DNA from: Saprospiraceae bacterium
GTDB lineage: Bacteria; Bacteroidota; Bacteroidia; Chitinophagales; Saprospiraceae
Direction of reading: 5' to 3'
Length of the DNA: 49,431 nt
Assembly: GCA_020630955.1 (NCBI GenBank)
Contig: JAHDIE010000027.1
Span: 1-49,431, forward strand
Of the stretch, positions 36,797 through 45,928 are shown piece by piece. The position numbers and the translations under genes were made by a program. The notes beneath the pieces are model-generated. The model had not been told where the DNA came from. It ran no database searches and was given only the letters and a program-made list of their open reading frames with translations. Position 1 is the first letter of the stretch. Every line of letters starts with the position of its first letter.

Positions 36797-38197
36797 TTAA
36801 AGCTCATCATTTTGAATAACACCCATAATTGTTTGTTGGTTTATTCTACTTGCTACCGGATAAGCATATAGTTTATGATAAATGTTATCAATTGGAAGTT
36901 CTGCCTCCATGGCAAGGGTCAATTCCTGCATAAGTTCTCCAGCATTTGGAGCAATGATGGAACCCCCTAATATTTTTCTTTTTTTATTCCAAAATGTTTT
37001 TTGGCTTAGGAATAAGGTGATTTTACCATAAGTATATTCATCGACAATGGCTCGATCATCTTTAGAGAAGTCCTGATCTTGTCTCCAGTAATTTATTTTA
37101 TGCTTAACCAATTGATCTTCAGTTAAGCCAAATGTTGCAATTTCTGGTTGAGTAAATGTTACCCAAGAAAGGTGATCAGCATTATGCTTTTTGTTAAAGT
37201 TATGCTTGAAGTTGTGTGTAAGGATTCGTGTGTGTAATTCTGCACCATGAGAGAATTGGTACATACCAGCTGCGTCGCCTGAAGCAAAAACATTTTTATT
37301 GCTTGTCCTAAGGTAGTTATCCAAAATTAGTTTTCCTCTTTCAGTTGTTTTTATTCCAGCATTTTCAACATTGAGTTTTTCAAGGTTTAGAACTCTTCCA
37401 ACAGCCATAAGAACTGCATCGAAATTAATTTGTATAATTTCTTCTCCTTCAATTGACACATTTGCGGAAGTGGCATCAGTAAATGCTTCTAGATTTGCAT
37501 TGCTTATTATTTTTATACCTTCATTTTCCAATTGATTTTTTAGAATATTGCTGAATTCCTCTCTTTCTTTCATAAGAATCCTTGCCGACCGGTCTATAAT
37601 AGTAACCTTAGAACCAAATCTTTGAAAAGTTTGTGCCATTTCACAACCGATAGGGCCAGCTCCAACTACAAGAAGCCGATCAGGCAATTCTGTCATCTCA
37701 TAAAATAAATTTTCATTGGTAAATACTTTTACCTTTTCAATTCCTTTGAAAGGAATATACCTTGGGCGAGAACCAGTGGCGATGATAATTTTATCTGATG
37801 TAAAATAGTTTTCTCCCACCTTGACAGTATTTTTGTCGACAAATGAAGCTATTCCGATTTCAAGATCTATTCCTTGTGATCGAATATAATCTGCACTTTC
37901 ATGAAGTCTTATAACTGCCTGTTTTTGATGGACATAATTTAGTATTTTTTTCATATCTGCTTTTCCTTCGATCTTTAAGCCAAATTTGCTTGACTTCATT
38001 GCCCCTTTGAATTGTTTTGCAATATGAATCAATGCCTTGCTTGGCACGCAACCATAATTAAGGCAGTCCCCACCAATATTTTTCTCCTCGCTATCAATTA
38101 GGAGTGGCTTCCATCCTAATTCACGGGCCATTCCAACTGCGCCTAAACCTGCTGACCCTCCTCCTATAATGATGATGTCGTATTTTTTTGCTTTCAT
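36797..38197 (-). CDS. Flavin-dependent pyridine nucleotide-disulfide oxidoreductase
   Basis: This 466-residue cytoplasmic flavoenzyme has the FAD motif IIGGGSAGLGA, the active-site disulfide Cys45/Cys50 in GGDCLNYGCVPSK, and the NAD motif VVGAGPIGCEMA. It also has the FAD-contact segment VFASGDAAG and a C-terminal dimerisation domain. The last catalytic motif is YAYPVASR, where dihydrolipoyl dehydrogenase has HxHPTxSE, so the usual catalytic His is replaced. This points to a mercuric-reductase-like or RclA-like group rather than a lipoamide dehydrogenase. The electron acceptor cannot be named. It has no signal peptide. Confidence 0.85.
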   Translation of the reverse strand: MKAKKYDIIIIGGGSAGLGAVGMARELGWKPLLIDSEEKNIGGDCLNYGCVPSKALIHIAKQFKGAMKSSKFGLKIEGKADMKKILNYVHQKQAVIRLHESADYIRSQGIDLEIGIASFVDKNTVKVGENYFTSDKIIIATGSRPRYIPFKGIEKVKVFTNENLFYEMTELPDRLLVVGAGPIGCEMAQTFQRFGSKVTIIDRSARILMKEREEFSNILKNQLENEGIKIISNANLEAFTDATSANVSIEGEEIIQINFDAVLMAVGRVLNLEKLNVENAGIKTTERGKLILDNYLRTSNKNVFASGDAAGMYQFSHGAELHTRILTHNFKHNFNKKHNADHLSWVTFTQPEIATFGLTEDQLVKHKINYWRQDQDFSKDDRAIVDEYTYGKITLFLSQKTFWNKKRKILGGSIIAPNAGELMQELTLAMEAELPIDNIYHKLYAYPVASRINQQTIMGVIQNDEL

Positions 38198-38279
38198 CTA
38201 TTATTTGTTTTGCTGTAAAGCTAATCAAGGCGCTATTCTAAAACTGTCTTGATAAAGATGAATCCCCTGATTAGACCAT

Positions 38280-40133
38280 CTAATAAATCCAAGTTGCCAT
38301 TCCAATCCAACCCAGTTTCAAGCAATATAAAGCCAAGAACATTGATGAAAAGCAACTGGTACCGAAAAATATTTTTGAAGCCATATGAGAGCCTTTATTT
38401 TTATAGAAATGGATACAGGATAAAATGGCAAAAATTAAAATGCCAACACTTAATATAAAAATCAAAAAAGAAGTAATACTAAATTTTCCAAGTTTATCTA
38501 GGTCTTCGAGTCCTGAATTTCCTAAAAACAACATACAAGTAAGACCAAAACAAACAACAGGTAAAGAGTAGATGACTAAGTCTTTTATTGATTTCCAATT
38601 TCCTTTCTTAAATATTTTGGCGATTAATCTTATGATTAAATTTAATAGACAGAGTATAGCAGTTAGAAAGGAGAGTCCTATAGGAATTCTCATACACCAA
38701 AATTTCAGACTATTGGTTTTTTGTAAATAATCCCCTTCATAGAAAAGAACTTGGTTGCCTTGAAATTCAGTTAAATGTAATGTTGAATATGATTTGCCCG
38801 CACGTTGGAAACTTGCATTTTTCTTTAAGGAATAACCATGAGCCTGGTTTAAGAAATTTTTCATATACAAACTATCGCCTTCAATCGTCAAATTTGTTGT
38901 GGCAAACAGATGCATAAATATTCTAAACAGTTCATTTCGAGTAGAGACAACTTGATAACAACCTTCGTAGTTTTTAAATGAATTGAGATCTCCGTCCTCC
39001 AGCTTTGTTTTGTTTTTATCTATGTGCTTTGTTAATTGGTCTATAATGCTTTCAATAAGTTGTCGACTTCCTGCTGGTAAATTAGCACTCATGGCAATGC
39101 CTAAATCTAGTTCTTTCGAATAATAGAAATATGATAAAAAACCATTTATGCCACCATTATGTCCCCAAAATTGATAATTTTTTTCTCCTAATTGCGAAGT
39201 GTATAATCCAAGCCCATAACCATCTTCTAAATTTATGGTATTATCTAAAATGCCATGAAATTGTTCCATTGATTTCAATGAGGAATTTGAAATAATATTT
39301 AGACTATCGCGATGACTTTCATCCAAGAAGTATTGGACAAGTTTGGACATATCTTCGGCATTGCTAAGTAGGGCCCCAGCGGCCTCGCCTATTAGTGCTT
39401 CTCTTTTTGCATTAACAATTTGATCATTTTTCAAATCATATCCTTCAGCTAATTTGTGATTAGGAAATTTCTCTTTTGTTTGACTGGTAAAGTGGGTGTA
39501 TTTCATTCCTAAAGGAAGAATTATTTTCTCTAGGATATAATCTTGATAATTCTGGCCACTATATTTTTCAATTAAATATCCAAGAATTGAATAACCTGGA
39601 TTTGAGTAGGAGTGAACCAATCCTGGTTCCCATCTTGCTTTTAGCGATTTGTCGTAAGCCATGACTTCATCAAATGCTGACATCCCTGATGGACGCTCAT
39701 GAGTGAATGCAGAAAGATGCATGTCGTCAAAACCTGCTCTATGACCAAGTAAATCTTTTATGTTTACCTTGAAGTTTGGTGAATAATTATTTTGAAATAT
39801 TATTTCTGGGGCCAATGATTTCAAAGATTCATTTAGATTGAACTTTCCTTCTTCGGCTAGTTTTAAAATAGCCATCGCTGTAAAAATTTTTGTGATCGAA
39901 CCAATTCTAAAGAGATGTTTTGAATCAGTTTTTGTATTGGTTGAAAGGTCAGCAAGACCAAAACCTTCTTCTAATATGGATTTCTTGTTTTTTACAATCG
40001 ACACAAACATCCCTGGAATATTTTCTGATACTAGATGTTGTTTGATAGAATCTCTAATTATGTCCAAATTGTAATCTTGAGCAATTGTTATTGTGGAGAG
40101 AAACATGAGGATAGTTAAAGCTAAAGTTTTCAT
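38280..40133 (-). CDS. Beta-lactamase-fold serine hydrolase with four-helix membrane tail
   Basis: I use the Met at 40133, which starts a clean signal peptide (TILMFLSTITIAQ); the upstream start would add 11 residues. The domain at residues about 20-420 is a class C beta-lactamase/penicillin-binding-type fold: Ser79-x-x-Lys82 in FRIGSITKI, Tyr176-Ser-Asn in HSYSNPGY, and HNGGING for the third motif. After a spacer, residues about 510-617 hold four hydrophobic helices. The tail places the protein in the inner membrane with the catalytic part outside. It likely hydrolyses a peptide or ester rather than antibiotics. A dyad matching the padR upstream site lies 27 bp before its start. Confidence 0.88.
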   Translation of the reverse strand: MKTLALTILMFLSTITIAQDYNLDIIRDSIKQHLVSENIPGMFVSIVKNKKSILEEGFGLADLSTNTKTDSKHLFRIGSITKIFTAMAILKLAEEGKFNLNESLKSLAPEIIFQNNYSPNFKVNIKDLLGHRAGFDDMHLSAFTHERPSGMSAFDEVMAYDKSLKARWEPGLVHSYSNPGYSILGYLIEKYSGQNYQDYILEKIILPLGMKYTHFTSQTKEKFPNHKLAEGYDLKNDQIVNAKREALIGEAAGALLSNAEDMSKLVQYFLDESHRDSLNIISNSSLKSMEQFHGILDNTINLEDGYGLGLYTSQLGEKNYQFWGHNGGINGFLSYFYYSKELDLGIAMSANLPAGSRQLIESIIDQLTKHIDKNKTKLEDGDLNSFKNYEGCYQVVSTRNELFRIFMHLFATTNLTIEGDSLYMKNFLNQAHGYSLKKNASFQRAGKSYSTLHLTEFQGNQVLFYEGDYLQKTNSLKFWCMRIPIGLSFLTAILCLLNLIIRLIAKIFKKGNWKSIKDLVIYSLPVVCFGLTCMLFLGNSGLEDLDKLGKFSITSFLIFILSVGILIFAILSCIHFYKNKGSHMASKIFFGTSCFSSMFLALYCLKLGWIGMATWIY

Positions 40134-40160
40134 TTTTTGATTTTTATATTGTTTAACAAT

Positions 40161-40181
40161 ATACATTGTAATGCTATGTAT
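40161..40181. promoter_or_regulatory. Putative PadR operator in front of the hydrolase gene
   Basis: The 21-bp dyad ATACAT-N9-ATGTAT sits 27 bp before the hydrolase ATG on the minus strand. Its spacer TGTAATGCT is close to the AGTTATGCA of the copy at 41137-41157. PadR proteins bind dyads with ATGT/ACAT halves. A second small palindrome (ATTGTTTAACAAT) abuts it at 40148-40160. The match between the two sites is direct; the binding is inferred. Confidence 0.65.
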
Positions 40182-40194
40182 TGAAGTAAAAAAA

Positions 40195-40785
40195 TTATTT
40201 TTTCGGTCGCAATAAGCGAAGTAAAAAGGTGATTAATAGGTACCAAGCAATTGAGATCAAGGTCATAACTGGAATAAACCAGTTGCCCAATACCTCCTTG
40301 TAATTATATTTTTCAATGGTAGCAGTATCAACTGAACCTAATACTCTAAATGAACCGTCTTTGAAAAACAAACCGACTTGATCAGGTGTGACCATTTTTG
40401 CAATAATGGTAAAAAGGAAAGCAAACAAAATGAGATAAAGTAATGCAAAAAAAATATAAGATATCCCATTTCCTATATTTAATAGAAGTGCCTTAAAGAC
40501 ATGAAAGGGGTTAAATGATTTTGTTGCCTGTATTAATTTTCTTTCAGCAATCATGGGTTTTAAGACTTCTTCTGGGCTGCCAAGCTTTTGGATAACATCC
40601 ATTAAGTCATCAACTTCTTGGTTTGCGATACTTCCTATTGTAGATTCATAAATATGACTATTAAATTCCATTAAAATATCTGCCTGATCTTCGGATGGTA
40701 GGGTGGCCACCATTCTTTTCATGCGTTTCATGTAATCCGCATATACTTTTTGTGCAGCACTATTTTTAAATTTAATCGCCTTCAT
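40195..40785 (-). CDS. HAAS-domain membrane protein, partner of PadR
   Basis: This 196-residue protein has an N-terminal HAAS/DUF1700-type helical domain (about residues 10-90; YMKRMKRMVATLP, ILMEFNSHIYES and KLGSPEEVL) and two membrane helices (near 105-130 and 170-190). The final LLRLLRPKK is basic. HAAS proteins are usually encoded right after a PadR regulator and are thought to sense a membrane-linked signal. The gene overlaps padR by 4 bp (ATGA), so they form a tight operon. No enzyme is visible; a signal-to-regulator or anti-regulator role is likely. Confidence 0.85.
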   Translation of the reverse strand: MKAIKFKNSAAQKVYADYMKRMKRMVATLPSEDQADILMEFNSHIYESTIGSIANQEVDDLMDVIQKLGSPEEVLKPMIAERKLIQATKSFNPFHVFKALLLNIGNGISYIFFALLYLILFAFLFTIIAKMVTPDQVGLFFKDGSFRVLGSVDTATIEKYNYKEVLGNWFIPVMTLISIAWYLLITFLLRLLRPKK

Positions 40786-41117
40786 TTACTGATTCTTTTT
40801 ATTGATTTTTCAAGATGTTGCCAATATTCTTGCATTCCTTTTAATGTACTCTTTCCTTCCTTTGTTAACGTGTAGTATTTTCTTGGTATGCCTGATTCCT
40901 GTTCAACCCATTTTGAGTCAACCAAGAATTCTTTTTTTAATCGATTGAGTAAAGGATATAAAGTTCCTTCTGCTATTTCTATTCTTGTATTTTTCTTAAT
41001 TTCTTCAATAAGTTCATAGCCATAGTATTCATTACCATTGAGTACATTAAGTACGATGTAAGCTAATGTTCCTTTCTTGACTTGTGATTTCCATTTCTGT
41101 ACAAATTCACTATTCAT
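40782..41117 (-). CDS. PadR-family transcriptional repressor
   Basis: This 111-residue winged-helix regulator has the PadR core (GTLAYIVLNVLNGNEYYGYELIEEI, EGTLYPLLNRLKKEFLV, PRKYYTLTKEGK) and a helix-rich end. It is the first gene of an operon with the HAAS protein, and its own upstream region has a dyad that likely binds it. The putative -7 element ends only 4 bases before the ATG, so the message may be leaderless. Small PadR/HAAS pairs typically control membrane stress or transport genes; here the neighbouring hydrolase is a candidate target. Confidence 0.93.
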   Translation of the reverse strand: MNSEFVQKWKSQVKKGTLAYIVLNVLNGNEYYGYELIEEIKKNTRIEIAEGTLYPLLNRLKKEFLVDSKWVEQESGIPRKYYTLTKEGKSTLKGMQEYWQHLEKSIKRISK

Positions 41118-41121
41118 GATT

Positions 41122-41152
41122 CAAATATATAACATAATACATAGTTATGCAA
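41122..41152 (-). promoter_or_regulatory. Bacteroidota-type promoter of the padR operon
   Basis: Read on the minus strand, TTG and TATATTTG are separated by 20 bases, fitting the Bacteroidota -33/-7 consensus (TTTG, TAnnTTTG). The -7 element ends 4 bases before the ATG. The dyad at 41137-41157 overlaps the -33 region and lies just upstream of the -7 box, so bound PadR would block polymerase. Confidence 0.55.
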
Positions 41153-41157
41153 TGTAT
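41137..41157. promoter_or_regulatory. Putative PadR operator in front of padR
   Basis: The 21-bp dyad ATACAT-N9-ATGTAT with spacer AGTTATGCA lies in the padR promoter. It matches the dyad in front of the hydrolase in both arms and in most of the spacer (GT.ATGC). This suggests autoregulation by PadR and joint control of the two units. Confidence 0.65.
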
Positions 41158-41367
41158 CTAGTATAAAAATTTAAAAATTATTTTAGAATTATTGAGCTTG
41201 GTCATTTTGCTATCTGTTATAGATTAAAAATTCTGGCTTAGTTGAATAAAAAGGTCTTTTTAATCCTTGATCATGTCTGTTGATTAGGCTTACCAATATT
41301 TTTTATTAGTAGCAATTTATCAGTAAAATTTGCGAATTAACCTAAAATATAATGGTGCTTCGCTAAC

Positions 41368-42444
41368 TTAATTGAACTGTAGATCACTGATTGGTATGGT
41401 GAATTCTATTCTTTGATTATCACGAATATCCCAAGTTTCCATTTTAATTTTGGTTTCTTCATGGTTCCATTCTATGGTCATTAATCCAAAATGGTTGTCC
41501 ATAATAGGACCTTCGATTCTATTTTTGTTTGGAGTTGCAAATTTCCAAGTTGAGGATAAGCCACTTGAGGTAAAATCATATATAGGGTAGAAGTCTGTTT
41601 TTAGTTTTGATATCTCTGAGTAATGAACATCCCCAGTGAGAAATATTACACCATTTGCCTTGGTTTTCTTTATTAATTCCAACATTTTATTCTGTTCATG
41701 TGGAAAATTTGCCCAAGCTTCATATCCATTCCATTCTATTCCAAACTGAGTTCCTGAGCATATTATTCTCAAATCAGCTGGTTTACTCAATTGATTTTCT
41801 AACCAAGCCCATTGTTCTGCGCCTAATAATGTTTTACTAGGATCTGAATGCTTTGCATAGTCTAGATGGTAGAAATTATATCTTTTATCATCATCATATT
41901 CCCCATTATAAGGAATTAGATCATCTCTAAATGTTCGATTATCTAATAAAATGATTTGTAAAATTTGATCTCCATATTTATGGAAATGAGTGTGATAGAT
42001 TCCTGTATGTTTCCTCCTTTCAGAATCATTTGGTTCTTCAAAGAAATCTAAAAATATCTCCTTTGATGCTTCTTTAAATTCATAATGTTTTCCAATGTCA
42101 TTCCAACCATAATCATGATCATCCCATGTGGCTAAAATTGGAACATTATTTTTCAGGTTTTGAAATGATGGTTTGCTACCCAATCGATTATATTTTGCCT
42201 TGAGCGTATCCATAACTTTCGTGTCTCCGTAAATGTTGTCCCCAAGAAAAATAAAAAAATCGGGATCATGCTCTACGATATTATTGAAAATTGGGAGAGG
42301 GTGACCTTCCCAGCCACAAGATCCAAAAGCAATTTTTGTTGAAAGCATATTTGGATTCTCATGCGTTGGACTTACTACAGCTTGCTTGCATGAAGAAAGG
42401 AGTATCAATGCAATGGCGTATTTGACCAGTCTTTTACTCATCAT
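41368..42444 (-). CDS. PhoD-like alkaline phosphatase/phosphodiesterase lipoprotein
   Basis: This 358-residue protein has a lipoprotein signal (LILLSSCKQ). The PhoD-type metallophosphatase core is clear: IAFGSCGW, FIFLGDNIYGD, ATWDDHDYGWND, and FLTGDVHYSE as metal-binding motifs, with IQ- and LLDNRTFRDD between. It probably releases phosphate from phosphodiesters such as phospholipids or teichoic-acid-like polymers at the cell surface. It is monocistronic by appearance, with about 250 bp on the downstream side to padR and no clear hairpin. The exact substrate is unknown. Confidence 0.9.
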   Translation of the reverse strand: MMSKRLVKYAIALILLSSCKQAVVSPTHENPNMLSTKIAFGSCGWEGHPLPIFNNIVEHDPDFFIFLGDNIYGDTKVMDTLKAKYNRLGSKPSFQNLKNNVPILATWDDHDYGWNDIGKHYEFKEASKEIFLDFFEEPNDSERRKHTGIYHTHFHKYGDQILQIILLDNRTFRDDLIPYNGEYDDDKRYNFYHLDYAKHSDPSKTLLGAEQWAWLENQLSKPADLRIICSGTQFGIEWNGYEAWANFPHEQNKMLELIKKTKANGVIFLTGDVHYSEISKLKTDFYPIYDFTSSGLSSTWKFATPNKNRIEGPIMDNHFGLMTIEWNHEETKIKMETWDIRDNQRIEFTIPISDLQFN

Positions 42445-42616
42445 ATAATATTTGAATTTGATCTAAGTTAAAATATTTAATTGTGATGTTCTGAATCAAA
42501 TTGTTTATTGAAGAGAAAAATCATATTTAATTTTTTATAATATAAATTAAATACTATATTTTTATGCTTTTCGTATGTTTCATCAAGTCAATTAAAACAA
42601 CACAAAACACATCATA

Positions 42617-45600
42617 ATGAAACGAATTTTTACTTGCGCAGTAATTTCCTTGCTGAGTATTAGCTTTTCTTTTTCACAACTTACCATTACAAATAACAAT
42701 ACCAATTATACTATTAATTTTGATTCCTCAGTGAGTGGAGTTAATGCTGGAAATTTCTTGGGCTCGGGTTTTTCGACTAGTCCATCCAGTGGACAGCTTG
42801 ATGCAGATGCTTGGGCAACGACAGGTTTGAGTGATGGATCAAAAGATTTTGGTGTTAACAATACCTCAGGTGATCACGCTAGGGGAGCAAACAATGGTGG
42901 TGTCTCCACAGGAGGAATTTATGGGTTTGATGTAGGTGGTGGGAACAGAGCACTTGCTATCCAAGCTACTGGAAGTGACTGGACACCTGGTACTTTGACT
43001 TTAAAATTGCTTAATACCAGCGGCACCACCATAACTGATATGACAATTGATTACAATGTCTTTATTAGAAATGATCAAAATAGATCTAACTCATTTAATT
43101 TGTCAATATCATATACTAATAGTAGTTATTCAGGGATTTCATCTGCTGACTACACTTCGCCGCAAGCTTCAACTGGAACATCTTGGATTTTGGAATCTAA
43201 AAATATTGTGTTAAGTGGTCTTGATATTGCCTCTGGTGAAGATTTTTACATTAGATGGGCAGGTAGTGACGCCGGTGGATCTGGAAGTAGAGATGAGTTC
43301 GCGTTAGATGATATTGTGATAGGTGTATCTGGAGCAACCAACGAATGTTTTGAGCCTATAGCCCAAGCAAATAATTTAAACTTTGGTACGGTAACAAGCA
43401 ATTCAATACAAGCAAGTTTTATTAATAGTGCTGCGGATAAATTCCTGGTTGTACAAAGCCAAGACCCTTCTTTAGGAGCAATACCAGTAGATGGTATTCA
43501 ATATAATAGTGGTGCAGTATTAGGAAATGGTGAAGTACTACAATATTCAAGCAGCAGTGATATTAATTCTTTAGGCTTGAATGAAAATACAGAATATTAT
43601 TACTTCATATTTGCTGCAAATGATAATTGTACAGGTGGGCCGGATTATTTGGCATTAAATCCTTTAACCGGATCAATTTCAACTTCAGGAGGAGGAACCA
43701 ATTATTATGACGGAATAGGAAACGAAACTTGTGAAAATCTGAAGACTACATTACATAATTTAATTAATAATCATACAGTAGTCAGTTATAGTAGTCTTTG
43801 GACACATTATCAGACCACCGATGATCATCTAAATGATAGTGGGAATGAAGTCATTGTTTGGGATATGTATTCTGATAATCCTTATGGATCGGAGAATGAA
43901 TTTTCCTTTGGGTCAGAACAATGTGGTAGCTATCAAAGTGAAGGGGATTGTTACAATCGCGAACATAGTTTTCCAAAGTCATGGTGGGGTGGTAGTACTT
44001 CAGTACCTCAATACACAGATTTGTTTACAGTAGTACCTGTGGACGGTTGGATCAACGGGATAAGAAATAATAACCCATATGGAGAAATCCAAGGAGGTAC
44101 CGAAACGCATATTACCAATAATGGATCAGCACTTGGGTCTTCTTCAATTTCAATTCCTGGATATTCTGGATCTGTTTTCGAACCCATTGATGAATACAAA
44201 GGAGATCTTGCAAGGGGATATTTTTATATGATGACCAGATATGAGGATGTGATTCCTTCGTGGGAAAACAACACAATTGAATCGGATGCAGTATTAGATG
44301 GTACAAGTTATCCAGGATTCGAACAGTGGATGTTGGATATGTTGATCAATTGGCATAATATCGATCCGGTAGATACCAAAGAAATTGAAAGAAATGAAGC
44401 GATTTATTCGATTCAAGGAAACAGAAATCCATTTATTGATCATCCCGAATACGTTAATCTTGTTTGGGATAGTTGTGGTGCTACTGATACTGAGGCACCA
44501 ACGACTCCAACAAACTTGATGGCATCAAATACAGCAGAGACAACCACAGATTTAAATTGGATAGCGTCTAATGATAATATTGCCGTGACTGGATATAATA
44601 TTTATCAGGATGGCAACTATCTCACAAGTTCAGTCGGAAACGCCTACAGCGTCAATGGGTTGCTAGCAGGAACAAGTTATGATTTCTATGTTGAGGCTTA
44701 TGATGCTGCTGGTAATATCTCTAATATTAGTAATGTTGTTTCAGTGCTAACTTCCTCAGTTGTGGATTCGCAGGCACCTAGCGCACCTATTAATTTAACT
44801 GCTAGCAATACTAACGAAAATTCTACGGATTTGAGTTGGTCAGCATCTACTGATGACGTTGGTGTTGTAGCTTATGATATATATCAAAATGGAAGCTACT
44901 TGAATACTTCGACAACAACGAATTACTTTGTTACTGGGCTGGAATCTGGAACTGCTTATGATTTTTATGTGGAAGCTTACGATGCTGCTGGGAATGTTTC
45001 TAATCCTAGTAATGTGGCTTCAACAACAACAGACAACCCACCAATTAATAATGAAATTTTAGGATCTTATTTTGAGACTGGCTGGGACGGTTGGCAAGAT
45101 GGCGGTAATGATTGTTTTAGATATTCAGGAACCAATTCTCCAGAGGGAAGTTATTCAATACTTTTAAGGGATAACTCAGGGGTATCTTCTTCAATGACTT
45201 CTCCGATTATGGATTTGACGTCTTATACTTCCGTAAATATTCAGTTTAGTTTTAGAGGAAGTTCAATGGAAAATAATGAAGACTTTTGGTTGAGATATTT
45301 TGATGGGAGCAGTTGGCAGACCATTGCAACATATGCAAAAGGGCCAGATTTTCAGAACGGAATAAATTATACGATGAATGTTTCATTAAGTTCTGTTAAT
45401 TATAACTTCGCAAGTAATGCACAGATTAGATTCCAATGTGATGCTGGAGCAAACAATGATAAAGTTTATATTGATGCAATTGTAGTCACTGGAGAATCAA
45501 ATGGAAGTTATATTGCACCACCTAGTGAAACTCAAATATTAGAAACTGTAAGTTTGGAGCTGGAAGTAGAAGAAGAGTATAACGAGTTAGACAAAATTGA

Positions 45601-45865
45601 AACTATTCAGGTAAATATTGATCAACTTTCTGTTTTTCCAAATCCAACAAGCGGTGTCCTTAATTTAGAATGGAAAAGCGACAGCGATAAAAATGTAGAA
45701 CTTTTAATTTGCGATTATTTAGGCCGAAATGTAGGTTTGATGACTATTGAAACAGGAAGAGTTGTTCAACAAGATTTAACACACCTTAATAATGGTATTT
45801 ATATTCTAAGTTATAAGAATAATGAAGGAGTAATTAAAACTAAAAGATTTTATCTGATTAAATAA
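42617..45865 (+). CDS. T9SS-exported endonuclease I with two FN3 domains
   Basis: This 1082-residue exoprotein has a signal peptide (SISFSFSQ). An N-terminal region of about 220 residues is beta-rich and unassigned. The endonuclease I domain has the catalytic NREHSFPKSWWGG near residue 447. A second block, VPVDGWINGIRNNNPYG, stands where typical members have a His-containing HxxPxD motif (DLHHLRPAD type); here it reads TVVPVD. Two fibronectin type III repeats follow (about 625-713 and 719-805), then a jelly-roll-like domain (813-962) and a T9SS type A tail (VFPNPTSGVLNLEW...). It probably degrades extracellular DNA or RNA. A shared terminator with the convergent gene lies after it. Confidence 0.88.
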   Translation: MKRIFTCAVISLLSISFSFSQLTITNNNTNYTINFDSSVSGVNAGNFLGSGFSTSPSSGQLDADAWATTGLSDGSKDFGVNNTSGDHARGANNGGVSTGGIYGFDVGGGNRALAIQATGSDWTPGTLTLKLLNTSGTTITDMTIDYNVFIRNDQNRSNSFNLSISYTNSSYSGISSADYTSPQASTGTSWILESKNIVLSGLDIASGEDFYIRWAGSDAGGSGSRDEFALDDIVIGVSGATNECFEPIAQANNLNFGTVTSNSIQASFINSAADKFLVVQSQDPSLGAIPVDGIQYNSGAVLGNGEVLQYSSSSDINSLGLNENTEYYYFIFAANDNCTGGPDYLALNPLTGSISTSGGGTNYYDGIGNETCENLKTTLHNLINNHTVVSYSSLWTHYQTTDDHLNDSGNEVIVWDMYSDNPYGSENEFSFGSEQCGSYQSEGDCYNREHSFPKSWWGGSTSVPQYTDLFTVVPVDGWINGIRNNNPYGEIQGGTETHITNNGSALGSSSISIPGYSGSVFEPIDEYKGDLARGYFYMMTRYEDVIPSWENNTIESDAVLDGTSYPGFEQWMLDMLINWHNIDPVDTKEIERNEAIYSIQGNRNPFIDHPEYVNLVWDSCGATDTEAPTTPTNLMASNTAETTTDLNWIASNDNIAVTGYNIYQDGNYLTSSVGNAYSVNGLLAGTSYDFYVEAYDAAGNISNISNVVSVLTSSVVDSQAPSAPINLTASNTNENSTDLSWSASTDDVGVVAYDIYQNGSYLNTSTTTNYFVTGLESGTAYDFYVEAYDAAGNVSNPSNVASTTTDNPPINNEILGSYFETGWDGWQDGGNDCFRYSGTNSPEGSYSILLRDNSGVSSSMTSPIMDLTSYTSVNIQFSFRGSSMENNEDFWLRYFDGSSWQTIATYAKGPDFQNGINYTMNVSLSSVNYNFASNAQIRFQCDAGANNDKVYIDAIVVTGESNGSYIAPPSETQILETVSLELEVEEEYNELDKIETIQVNIDQLSVFPNPTSGVLNLEWKSDSDKNVELLICDYLGRNVGLMTIETGRVVQQDLTHLNNGIYILSYKNNEGVIKTKRFYLIK

Positions 45866-45876
45866 TAGTTTTATTT

Positions 45877-45909
45877 ACTAAAGGGGAGCCTGTTCGGTTC
45901 CCCTTTAGT
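45877..45909. terminator. Shared bidirectional terminator
   Basis: An inverted repeat with stem CTAAAGGGGAGCC and a five-base loop TGTTC sits between the convergent nuclease and 300-residue genes. It has T- and A-rich flanks on each side (AGTTTTAATT downstream on plus, AATAAAACTATT on minus). It can terminate transcription from both strands. Confidence 0.8.
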
Positions 45910-45928
45910 TTTAATTAAAGTACGAATC

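Noticed and set aside
38280-40133. Antibiotic-inactivating class C beta-lactamase
   Set aside because: The SxxK, YSN and HxG motifs are shared with esterases and peptidases, and a four-helix tail is not seen in true resistance enzymes.
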